The position numbers were made by a program, and so were the translations under genes. The notes under the pieces are model-generated. The model had not been told where the DNA came from. It saw only the letters and a program-made list of their open reading frames with translations, and ran no database searches. Below are positions 1 through 7,470 of a DNA stretch of 64,000 nucleotides, in pieces. Numbering within the stretch: position 1 is the first letter of the stretch; every line of letters begins with the position of its first letter. The DNA comes from Streptomyces sp. NBC_01317 (lineage in GTDB: Bacteria > Actinomycetota > Actinomycetes > Streptomycetales > Streptomycetaceae). The stretch is taken from NCBI RefSeq assembly GCF_035961655.1, contig NZ_CP108393.1, forward strand, positions 6,713,001 through 6,777,000. Reading direction: 5' to 3'.

Positions 1-1295
1 GTCCCGCCGGGAGTGCGGTACGGGCGGGGCAGGCCCGGCTCGCGGCGGCGCAGCACGAGGTGCGAGAGCGCCATCAGGGCGTACGAGATGGTCGCGCCGA
101 ACACCGCCACGTTCAGCATCCGCCCGCCGTCCCCGCTGCCCGCCGCGAGCGCGAAGCCGATCGCGCCGGGGATGAGCAGACCGAGGTACGGCGCCTTGCG
201 GCGGCTGGTGAGCGACAGGAACCGGGGCAGGTAGCCCGCCCGGGAGAGCGCGAACAGCTGCCGGGAACCGGCGTAGATGAGCGAGAAGAACGAGGCCACC
301 AGACCGGCCAGCCCCGCGTAGTTCACGAACCGGCTGAGCGCGGTCGGCTTCCCGTCGCCCTGGAGCGCCACCACCAGCGGATTGCCCGCGTCCGCCACGG
401 CGGCCGAGCCGCGCGCGCCGGTCGCGGCGAAGAAGGTGATCAGGGCCAGCAGCGCCAGCACCGCCATGGAGATGGACAGGGCCTTCGGCATCGAGCGCAC
501 CGGGTCCTTGGCCTCCTCGGCGGCCAGCGGCACCCCTTCCACCCCCAGGAAGAACCACATGCCGAACGGGAACGCCGACCAGATCCCCAGGAGGCCGAAC
601 GGCAGCCAGGAGCCCGAGCCGAAGGCGTCCTGGTCGACGGGGATGTCGTTCAGGCCCCCGGTGTCGAACTCGGTGAACGCGCCGACGGCGAAGATCAGCA
701 GCGCCGCGACGGCGACGGCCGTCACCACCAGGCTGAACCGCAGGGCCTCGCCGACGCCCCACAGGTGGATGCCGATGAAGATCAGGAAGCAGGCGAGGTA
801 GACCGGCCAGTCGGACGTCAGCCCGAAGAGGCCGAGCGATTCGACGTAGTCGCCGATGAAGAGGGCGATCGCGGCGGGCGCCAGGATGTACTCGATGAGG
901 ATCGCCGTACCGGTCAGGAAGCCGCCCCAGGTGCCGAGCGCGCGCCGGGCGAAGCCGTAACCGCCGCCCGCCGTGGGCAGGATGGCGGAGAGTTCGGCGA
1001 GGGAGAAGACGAGACAGGCGTACATCACGCCCATCAGGAGGGTGGCGAGGGCGAGACCGCCGAAGCCGCCCTCGGCGAGGCCGAGGTTCCAGCCGGAGAA
1101 GTCCCCGGAGACGACGTACGCGACTCCGAGGCCGGTGAGGAGCAGCCAGCCGGCGCTGCCCCGGCGCAGCGTACGGCGGCGCAGGTAGTCGGCGTCTTCG
1201 GTGCCGGGGGCCTGACCGTGGCCGGGACCCTGACCCGCGCCGGGGACGGAATCGGCCGGGGTGGTGGGGACGCGCGAGTCGGTGCCGTCGCTCAT
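1..1295 (-). CDS. APC-family amine/amino acid permease, probably ethanolamine permease (3' end outside window)
   Basis: This is a polytopic membrane transporter of the APC superfamily. The translated frame starts MSDGTDSR, has a hydrophilic N-terminal tail of about 45 residues, and then a run of hydrophobic segments beginning near GWLLLTGLGVAYVVSGDFSGW. The 'SGDFSGWNLGLAEGG' region, the 'PTAGGGYGFARRALG' loop and the 'EEAKDPVRSMPKAL' loop are typical of ethanolamine/amino acid permeases. About 431 codons are present and the stop lies beyond base 1. It is the last gene of a block read from the FCD regulator at 1442-2302. Its position beside a GlnA4-like ligase supports ethanolamine or a related amine as substrate, which is an inference. 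A perfect 11-bp inverted repeat lies just upstream of the start. Confidence 0.85.
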   Translation of the reverse strand, partial: MSDGTDSRVPTTPADSVPGAGQGPGHGQAPGTEDADYLRRRTLRRGSAGWLLLTGLGVAYVVSGDFSGWNLGLAEGGFGGLALATLLMGVMYACLVFSLAELSAILPTAGGGYGFARRALGTWGGFLTGTAILIEYILAPAAIALFIGDYVESLGLFGLTSDWPVYLACFLIFIGIHLWGVGEALRFSLVVTAVAVAALLIFAVGAFTEFDTGGLNDIPVDQDAFGSGSWLPFGLLGIWSAFPFGMWFFLGVEGVPLAAEEAKDPVRSMPKALSISMAVLALLALITFFAATGARGSAAVADAGNPLVVALQGDGKPTALSRFVNYAGLAGLVASFFSLIYAGSRQLFALSRAGYLPRFLSLTSRRKAPYLGLLIPGAIGFALAAGSGDGGRMLNVAVFGATISYALMALSHLVLRRREPGLPRPYRTPGG

Positions 1296-1317
1296 GAGCA
1301 GCTCCTGCCTCGGTGGT

Positions 1318-1343
1318 GCAAAGGTGTGAGGCCACACCTTTGC
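1318..1343. promoter_or_regulatory. 11-bp perfect inverted repeat upstream of the permease, candidate operator
   Basis: Arms GCAAAGGTGTG (1318-1328) and CACACCTTTGC (1333-1343) flank a 4-base spacer, 22 bases before the permease start. The core AAGGT-N10-ACCTT (1321-1340) recurs with identical spacing in the regulator/glnA4 intergenic region as ATGGT-N10-ACCTT (2327-2346). I infer a binding site for the neighbouring FCD regulator. A terminator for the regulator gene is the alternative, but there is no T-tract. Confidence 0.55.
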
Positions 1344-1441
1344 GGGCCGTGCGGTCCCGCGCAAGACCCCCGCGTCAACAGGCTGTTACTTCTTGGTGGT
1401 GACGGGTAATGGCAGCCGGTGATGCCGCCTCCGCCCACCCC

Positions 1442-2302
1442 TCACGCCAGGAACCCCCGCAGCAGCGCCGCCGTCCCCGCGCAGTGCTCGCGCGTCATCT
1501 CGCGCGCGCCGTCCGCGTCCCCGTCGAGCACCGCCCCCACCAGCGCGGTGTGCTGCCGCTGCGAGTGCTCCAAGTTCCGTACGAGCAGCGGGATGCAGTC
1601 CAGCAGGTCGTTGACCGTCGCCCGGACGGCCGCGTACTGGGCGGTCAGCGTCGCCGACCCGGACAGCTCGGCCAGGGTCAGGTGGAGCAGGGTGTCCAGC
1701 CTGCGGTACTCCGCCAGCGGGGCGTCGTGCGTCGCGGCGAGCGCCGCGCGCAGCCGCTCCGCCCGCTCGCCGTCCAGCCCATGCGCCGCGCAGAGCCCCG
1801 CCGCGCCCACCTCCAGCACCTCGCGGAAGCGCAGGACGTCCTCGATGTCCACCCCGGACACCCGCCGCCGCAGCTCCTCCTCGGCGCCGCCCGCCGGGGT
1901 GTCGGGCCGGGGGCGTACGAACGTACCGCCGTACCGGCCGCGGCGGCTCTCCACCAGCCCCTGGTCCTGGAGCACCTTGAGCACCTCGCGCAGCGTGACC
2001 CGGCTGATCCGCAACCGGTCCGCCAACTCCCGCTCGGCGGGCAGCCGTTCACCGGCCGCCACCAGACCGAGCCGGACGACCTGGAGGATCTGCTCCAGGG
2101 CCTCCTCGAAACCGTTGCCGGCCCGCACGGGCCGCAGGACCGGGGTCAGCGAGTCGGGGGCCGGTGAGTCCGGGGTCGGCGAGTCCCGGATCGCGCGATC
2201 GGAATCGGGGGCCGGCGGGCCGGACGCCGGCCCGGACTCCGGTTCGGACGCCGGTTCGGACCGTGGCTCCAACGGGTCCATCGGCTCGTTCTTCTTCGCC
2301 AC
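1442..2302 (-). CDS. FCD-family (FadR-type GntR) transcriptional regulator
   Basis: A DNA-binding repressor of the GntR superfamily, FCD subfamily (286 aa). The N-terminal ~50 residues are low-complexity Pro/Ser/Asp. The winged helix follows, with the family signature around 'GERLPAERELADRLRISRVTLREVLKVLQDQGLV', and then an all-helical FCD ligand domain. The GTG start at 2302 is chosen because GGAAGGGG lies about 10 bases upstream; a TTG further up is possible. It is divergent from the GlnA4-like gene across a 78-bp gap and is followed by the permease on the same strand. It most likely controls the ethanolamine block through the two AwGGT-N10-ACCTT sites. Confidence 0.85.
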   Translation of the reverse strand: MAKKNEPMDPLEPRSEPASEPESGPASGPPAPDSDRAIRDSPTPDSPAPDSLTPVLRPVRAGNGFEEALEQILQVVRLGLVAAGERLPAERELADRLRISRVTLREVLKVLQDQGLVESRRGRYGGTFVRPRPDTPAGGAEEELRRRVSGVDIEDVLRFREVLEVGAAGLCAAHGLDGERAERLRAALAATHDAPLAEYRRLDTLLHLTLAELSGSATLTAQYAAVRATVNDLLDCIPLLVRNLEHSQRQHTALVGAVLDGDADGAREMTREHCAGTAALLRGFLA

Positions 2303-2380
2303 GTCGCCGTTTCCCCTTCCCAATCAATGGTCTCCAGGAATACCTTATGGCTTCCGGCTGACCGAAGGAGGCTCCATCCC
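2303..2380. promoter_or_regulatory. Divergent promoter region with candidate FCD operator (2327-2346)
   Basis: The 78-bp gap between the divergent regulator and glnA4-like genes contains ATGGT-N10-ACCTT at 2327-2346. It lies 24 bases from the regulator start and 34 from the glnA4 start. It is the weaker copy of the palindrome in front of the permease. The sequence GGAGG at 2367-2371 is the ribosome binding site that fixes the GTG at 2381. Confidence 0.5.
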
Positions 2381-3745
2381 GTGGCAGACCGCACACCCCC
2401 GCTCAGCGTCGAGGAACTGCGCATCCTGGTCGAGAGCGGCGAGATCGACACGGTCGTCCTGGCCTTCCCCGACATGCAGGGGCGGCTCCAGGGCAAGCGG
2501 TTCGCCGCGCCCTTCTTCCTCGAAGAGGTCCTGGAGCACGGCACCGAGGGCTGCAACTACCTCCTCGCCGTCGACACGGAGATGAACACGGTCGACGGCT
2601 ACGCGATGTCCTCCTGGGACCGCGGCTACGGCGACTTCGCGATGCGTCCCGACTTCTCCACCCTGCGCCGCGTCCCCTGGAACGAGGGTACGGCGATGCT
2701 CCTCGCCGACCTCGCCTGGAACGACGGCTCCCCCGTCGTCGCCGCGCCCCGCCAGATCCTCCGCCGCCAGCTGGAGCGCCTGGCCGAGCGCGGCTTCACG
2801 GCGCACGCCGGCACGGAGCTGGAGTTCATCGTCTTCAAGGACACCTACGAGCAGGCCTGGGACAGCGGGTACAAGGGCCTGACCCCCGCCAACCAGTACA
2901 ACATCGACTACTCCGTCCTCGGCACCGGCCGGATCGAGCCGCTGCTGCGCCGTATCCGCAACGACATGACGGCCGCCGGACTGGTCGTGGAGTCGGCCAA
3001 GGGCGAGTGCAACCCCGGGCAGCACGAGATCGTCTTCAAGTACGACGAAGCGCTCGTCACCTGTGACCAGCACGCCGTCTACAAGACCGGCGCCAAGGAG
3101 ATCGCCTCGCAGGAGGGCGTCTCACTGACGTTCATGGCCAAGTACAACGAGCGCGAGGGCAACTCCTGCCACATCCACCTCTCGCTCCAGGACGAGCACG
3201 GCGCCAACGCCATGGCCGGGGACGGCCCCGGCGGGATGTCGGACGTCATGCGGCACTTCCTCGCGGGCCAGCTCGCCGCGCTGCGTGACTTCTCCCTGCT
3301 GTACGCGCCGAACATCAACTCGTACAAACGCTTCCAGCCCGGATCCTTCGCCCCCACCGCCGTCGCCTGGGGCCCCGACAACCGCACCTGCGCGCTGCGC
3401 GTCGTCGGCCACGGCCGCTCCCTGCGCTTCGAGAACCGGCTGCCGGGCGGGGACGTCAACCCGCACCTCGCCGTCGCCGGGCTCGTCGCCGCCGGGCTGT
3501 ACGGCATCGAGCACGAGCTGGACCTCCCCGAGGCGTGCACCGGCAACGCCTACACCGGCGACTACGCGCACGTCCCGACCTCCCTGCGCGAGGCGGCCGA
3601 GCTGTGGGAGAACAGCCCCATCGCCCGGGCGGCCTTCGGCGACGAGGTCGTGGCCCACTACCGCAACATGGCGCGGGTCGAGGTCGAGGCCTACGACGCC
3701 GCGGTGACCGACTGGGAGCTGCGCCGCTCCTTCGAACGCCTGTGA
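2381..3745 (+). CDS. glnA4: Glutamine synthetase-like ligase, probable gamma-glutamylethanolamide synthetase (GlnA4 type)
   Basis: ATP-dependent gamma-glutamyl ligase of the glutamine synthetase fold (454 aa). Visible GS elements are 'GTELEFIVFKD', 'AKGECNPGQHEIVFKYDEAL', 'NSCHIHLSL' (metal/ATP HxH) and 'RLPGGDVNPHLAVAGL'. The GTG start at 2381 has GGAGG 9 bases upstream. GlnA4 of S. coelicolor is reported to ligate glutamate to ethanolamine, and its gene is flanked, as I recall, by the same regulator, permease, aldehyde dehydrogenase and SDR. The assignment rests on that context more than on active-site residues. The aldehyde dehydrogenase gene follows after 8 bases, so the two are probably co-transcribed. 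Confidence 0.8.
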   Translation: MADRTPPLSVEELRILVESGEIDTVVLAFPDMQGRLQGKRFAAPFFLEEVLEHGTEGCNYLLAVDTEMNTVDGYAMSSWDRGYGDFAMRPDFSTLRRVPWNEGTAMLLADLAWNDGSPVVAAPRQILRRQLERLAERGFTAHAGTELEFIVFKDTYEQAWDSGYKGLTPANQYNIDYSVLGTGRIEPLLRRIRNDMTAAGLVVESAKGECNPGQHEIVFKYDEALVTCDQHAVYKTGAKEIASQEGVSLTFMAKYNEREGNSCHIHLSLQDEHGANAMAGDGPGGMSDVMRHFLAGQLAALRDFSLLYAPNINSYKRFQPGSFAPTAVAWGPDNRTCALRVVGHGRSLRFENRLPGGDVNPHLAVAGLVAAGLYGIEHELDLPEACTGNAYTGDYAHVPTSLREAAELWENSPIARAAFGDEVVAHYRNMARVEVEAYDAAVTDWELRRSFERL

Positions 3746-3753
3746 GGAACGAC

Positions 3754-5193
3754 GTGCCCGAGCTACACCCCACCGAGGACCGGCAGCACTCCGGCGACCA
3801 CCGGCCCCACCCCGCCGAACACCCGCAGCATCCCACCGAACACCAGATCCTCAATCCCGCCACCGGCGAGGTCGTGACCACGGTGGCGGCGACCACCCTG
3901 GAGCAGGTCGACACCGCGGTCGTACGGGCCACCGTCGCGCAGGCCCGCTGGGCCGCCGCGGCCCCCGCCGACCGCGCGCGGCTGCTGCGCCGCTTCGCCG
4001 CCGCGGTCGACGCCCACACCGAGGAACTGGCCCTCCTGGAGGTCACCGAGGCCGGCCACACCATCGGCAACGCCCGCTGGGAGGCCGGCAACGTCCGCGA
4101 CCTCCTCGACTACTCCGCCGGGGGAGTCGAACGACTGACGGGTCGTCAGATCCCGGTCGCCGGCGGCCTCGACATCACCCTGCTCGAACCCCTCGGCGTG
4201 GTCGGCGTCATCGCCCCCTGGAACTTCCCGATGCCGATCGCCGCCTGGGGCACCGCCCCCGCCCTCGCGGCCGGCAACGCCGTCCTGCTCAAACCCGCCG
4301 AGACCACGCCGCTCACCGCGCTGCGCCTGGCCGAACTCGCCCTGGAAGCAGGCCTTCCCGAGCACCTCTTCCAGGTCCTGCCCGGCGCCGGCCCCGTCGC
4401 GGGCAACGCGCTGGTCGAACACCCGGGCGTCGCCAAGATCGTGTTCACCGGATCCACCCGGATCGGCAAGCAGATCATGGCCAGGAGCGCCGGCCTGGTG
4501 AAGCGCGTGACCCTCGAACTCGGCGGCAAGAGCCCGAACATCGTCTTCGCCGACTCCGATCTCGCCCTCGCCGCCGCCACCGCCCCGATGGCGTTCCTCG
4601 ACAACAGCGGCCAGGACTGCTGCGCCCGTACCCGCATCCTCGTCCAGCGGGAGGTCCACGAGCGGTTCCTCGAACTGCTCGCCCCCGCCGTCGAGTCGGT
4701 CGTCGTCGGCGACCCCTCCGACGAGAAGACGCAGATGGGCCCGCTGATCTCGGCGGTCCAGCTGGAGCGCGTACGGTCGTACGTCCCCGAAGGCGCCGCG
4801 GGCATCCGGGGCGGCGCGCCGGAAGGGCCCGGCTTCTGGTTCCCGCCGACCGTCCTCACCGACCAGGACGCCGGCTCCCCGGTCGCGACGGACGAGGTCT
4901 TCGGACCGGTCGCCGTCGTCCTGCCCTTCGACGACGAGGAGGACGCCGTCCGGCTGGCCAACGCCACGGACTACGGCCTCGCCGGGTCCATCTGGACCCG
5001 GGACGTGGGCCGCGCCCTGCGCGTCTCGCGGGCCGTCGCGGCGGGCAACCTGTCGGTCAACTCCCACAGCAGCGTCCGTTACGGGACGCCGTTCGGCGGC
5101 TACAAGCAGTCCGGACTCGGCCGCGAACTGGGCCCCGACGCCCTCGCGGCCTTCACGGAAACCAAGAACGTCTTCATCAGCACGGAGGCCTGA
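3754..5193 (+). CDS. NAD(P)-dependent aldehyde dehydrogenase
   Basis: Oxidises an aldehyde to a carboxylate, presumably the aldehyde from gamma-glutamylethanolamide (inferred from context). The protein is 479 aa, normal for the family. Motifs are 'PWNFPMPIAAWG', 'LKPAETTPLTAL', the cofactor-binding 'FTGSTRIGKQI', the general-base region 'LELGGKSPNIV' and the nucleophile region 'SGQDCCARTR'. The GTG start at 3754 lies 8 bases after the glnA4 stop. The first ~30 residues are His/Pro-rich (many HP and HPxxHP) and are unlikely to be part of the fold. Confidence 0.88.
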   Translation: MPELHPTEDRQHSGDHRPHPAEHPQHPTEHQILNPATGEVVTTVAATTLEQVDTAVVRATVAQARWAAAAPADRARLLRRFAAAVDAHTEELALLEVTEAGHTIGNARWEAGNVRDLLDYSAGGVERLTGRQIPVAGGLDITLLEPLGVVGVIAPWNFPMPIAAWGTAPALAAGNAVLLKPAETTPLTALRLAELALEAGLPEHLFQVLPGAGPVAGNALVEHPGVAKIVFTGSTRIGKQIMARSAGLVKRVTLELGGKSPNIVFADSDLALAAATAPMAFLDNSGQDCCARTRILVQREVHERFLELLAPAVESVVVGDPSDEKTQMGPLISAVQLERVRSYVPEGAAGIRGGAPEGPGFWFPPTVLTDQDAGSPVATDEVFGPVAVVLPFDDEEDAVRLANATDYGLAGSIWTRDVGRALRVSRAVAAGNLSVNSHSSVRYGTPFGGYKQSGLGRELGPDALAAFTETKNVFISTEA

Positions 5194-5200
5194 GCCCACC

Positions 5201-6016
5201 ATGACCGACCCCCAGAGCGCCGCCCTGAGCGCCCCGAGCGAAGCGCCCGTCTGCCGGCGCCTGATCGGCCGTACCGCCGTCATCACCGGAGCCGGCAGCG
5301 GCATCGGCCTCGCCACCGCGCGCCGCCTCGCCTCCGAGGGCGCGCACATCGTCTGCGGCGACATCGACGAGACAGCGGGCAAAGCCGCCGCCGAGCAGTC
5401 CGGCGGCACTTTCGTACGGGTCGACGTCACCGACGCCGACGAGGTCGAGGCGCTGTTCAGGACGGCGTACGAGACGTACGGCAGCGTCGACATCGCGTTC
5501 AACAACGCGGGCATCTCGCCGCCGGAGGACGACTCGATCCTCACCACGGGCCTCGACGCGTGGCGTCGGGTCCAGGAGGTCAACCTGACGTCCGTGTACC
5601 TGTGCTGCAAGGCCGCGATCCCCTACATGCGACGCCAGGGGAAGGGCTCGATCATCAACACCGCGTCGTTCGTGGCCCGGATGGGCGCGGCGACCTCGCA
5701 GATCTCGTACACCGCGTCCAAGGGAGGCGTGCTGGCGATGTCCCGTGAACTGGGCGTGCAGTTCGCCCGCGAGGGCATCCGCGTCAACGCGCTGTGCCCG
5801 GGGCCCGTCAACACCCCCTTGCTCCAGGAGCTGTTCGCGAAGGACCCCGAGCGGGCGGCGCGCCGGCTGGTGCACATCCCGCTGGGCCGGTTCGCGGAGG
5901 CGGACGAGATCGCGGCGGCGGTCGCGTTCCTGGCGAGCGACGACTCGTCGTTCGTGAACGCGTCGGACTTCCTGGTGGACGGGGGGATTTCGGGGGCGTA
6001 CGTGACACCGGTGTAG
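5201..6016 (+). CDS. Short-chain dehydrogenase/reductase
   Basis: Classical SDR of 271 aa. The Rossmann glycine motif is TGAGSGIG near residue 31, NNAG near residue 102, and the catalytic pair is YTASK near residue 168. It ends in the usual 'VDGGISGAYV'. It probably interconverts an alcohol and an aldehyde in the amine pathway of this block; the substrate is unknown. It begins 7 bases after the aldehyde dehydrogenase stop and is the last gene of the operon. A strong hairpin follows. Confidence 0.88.
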   Translation: MTDPQSAALSAPSEAPVCRRLIGRTAVITGAGSGIGLATARRLASEGAHIVCGDIDETAGKAAAEQSGGTFVRVDVTDADEVEALFRTAYETYGSVDIAFNNAGISPPEDDSILTTGLDAWRRVQEVNLTSVYLCCKAAIPYMRRQGKGSIINTASFVARMGAATSQISYTASKGGVLAMSRELGVQFAREGIRVNALCPGPVNTPLLQELFAKDPERAARRLVHIPLGRFAEADEIAAAVAFLASDDSSFVNASDFLVDGGISGAYVTPV

Positions 6017-6023
6017 CGGGGGA

Positions 6024-6052
6024 GGGCCGGCCCCGCCCCCCGGGACCGGCCC
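6024..6052. terminator. Hairpin between convergent SDR and deaminase genes
   Basis: GGGCCGG (6024-6030) pairs with CCGGCCC (6046-6052), and after one mismatch the inner CCCG/CGGG adds four more pairs. It lies in the 45-base gap between two convergent genes, so it can serve both. There is no U-tract, which is common in Streptomyces. Confidence 0.6.
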
Positions 6053-6061
6053 GCCTTCGTG

Positions 6062-7264
6062 TCAGAGGAAGGTGAGGCCCTCGCCCCGGTACGTGGGCAC
6101 GCTCGCCACCACGCGGTCGTCCTCCACGAGGTGCAACGTGTCGAAGCGTTCGCAGAGTTCGCCGGCCTTGGCATGCCGGAACCACACCTTGTCGCCGATC
6201 AGCAGATCGTCGGCGGCCGAGCCGAGGAGCGGGGTCTGCACCTCGCCGGGGCCTTCCTGCGCGTCGTACCGCAGGCCTTCCGGCAGGTACGGGACGGGCA
6301 GCCGGTCCCGGCCCGCCGCGCCGGACGCGGGGTAGCCGCCGCCGAGCACGGTCACCACGCCGACGCCGGGCCTGCGGACGACCGGCAGGGCGAACAGGGC
6401 GGCCGGACGGCCGCTGAACGAGGTGTAGTTGTCGAAGAGCCGCGGCTGGTAGAGGCCCGACCCCGCGGCGATCTCGGTGACCGCGTCCTCGGCGGCGGTG
6501 TGCTGCACACTGCCGGTGCCGCCGCCGTTGACGAACTCCAGGTCGGGCGCCACGGTCCGTACCGCGCGCACCACGGCGGCGCGGCGTTCGGCCAGTTCCT
6601 TGCGGGCGGCGGACTGCATGAGCCGTACGGCCCGGGAGCGGAACGGCCGGCCGGCCACGGAGTCGCCGACGCCGGCCACATGGCCTTCGTACGCCATCAG
6701 GCCGACCAGCCGGAAGCCCGGCCGGCGCACGACGGACCTGGCCAGCTCGGCCAGCTGGGCGGGCTCGCGGAGGGGCGAGCGGAGGGCGCCGACGCGGACG
6801 CGGCCGCCCAGCATCCGCAGGGAGGTGTCCAGTTCGAGGCAGACCCTGATCTCCTCGGCGCCGCCGTCGCGGGCCGCGTCGATGAGTTCCAGGTGGGCCG
6901 GGTCGTCGATCATGACGGTGACGGCGGCGGCGAGCTTCGGGTCGGCGGCGAGTTGCGCGTACGCGGCGCGGTCGGCGGACGGGTAGGCGAGGAGGACGTC
7001 CTCGAACCCGGCGCGGGCCAGCCACAGCGACTCGGCGAGTGTGAACGACATGATCCCCGCGAAGCCGTCCCGGGCCAGCACCCGTTCGAGCAGTGCCCGG
7101 CAGCGTACCGACTTGCTCGCGACCCTGACGGGTTTGCCGCCGGCGCGGCGCAGGAGGTCGTCGGCGTTGGCGTCGAACGCGGCGAGATCGACGAGCGCGA
7201 GCGGCGCGTCGAGAGGGGCGGTGGCCCGGTCGTACCGGGCCCGGTCAGTGGCGCGCGGATTCAT
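6062..7264 (-). CDS. Alanine racemase-fold PLP enzyme (amino acid deaminase/aldolase family)
   Basis: A fold-type III PLP enzyme of 400 aa, like D-threonine aldolase or D-serine dehydratase. The PLP lysine is expected in 'VRVASKSVRC' near residue 51. Other conserved parts are 'FVNGGGTGSVQHTA' and the C-terminal metal/PLP region 'IGDKVWFRHAKAGELCERF'. The reaction cannot be told from sequence. The ATG at 7264 is taken because the frame further upstream becomes arginine/proline-rich antisense sequence. It is convergent with the SDR gene and divergent from the proline-rich protein gene. Confidence 0.8.
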   Translation of the reverse strand: MNPRATDRARYDRATAPLDAPLALVDLAAFDANADDLLRRAGGKPVRVASKSVRCRALLERVLARDGFAGIMSFTLAESLWLARAGFEDVLLAYPSADRAAYAQLAADPKLAAAVTVMIDDPAHLELIDAARDGGAEEIRVCLELDTSLRMLGGRVRVGALRSPLREPAQLAELARSVVRRPGFRLVGLMAYEGHVAGVGDSVAGRPFRSRAVRLMQSAARKELAERRAAVVRAVRTVAPDLEFVNGGGTGSVQHTAAEDAVTEIAAGSGLYQPRLFDNYTSFSGRPAALFALPVVRRPGVGVVTVLGGGYPASGAAGRDRLPVPYLPEGLRYDAQEGPGEVQTPLLGSAADDLLIGDKVWFRHAKAGELCERFDTLHLVEDDRVVASVPTYRGEGLTFL

Positions 7265-7470
7265 GCGCCGAGCTTGCCAGACCGGATTACCGATCGGTAG
7301 GGGGGATGTTCTGGGCAGAACCTCCCCGACGTCCCCCCGGCCCGCGTTCCTGTTCCCGCCGGGCCCGCGCCAGCCCGTAGAGTGACGCCCACGCGGCGAT
7401 GAACGGGCCTGCCCCGCAAGGCCGATCGGCATGCGACCAGCCGCGCACCGGAAGAGGACATGGGGGCCGG

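Noticed and set aside
3763..5610. Long antisense open frame opposite the aldehyde dehydrogenase
   Set aside because: Composition is that of GC3-driven antisense sequence; the sense strand carries clear family motifs.
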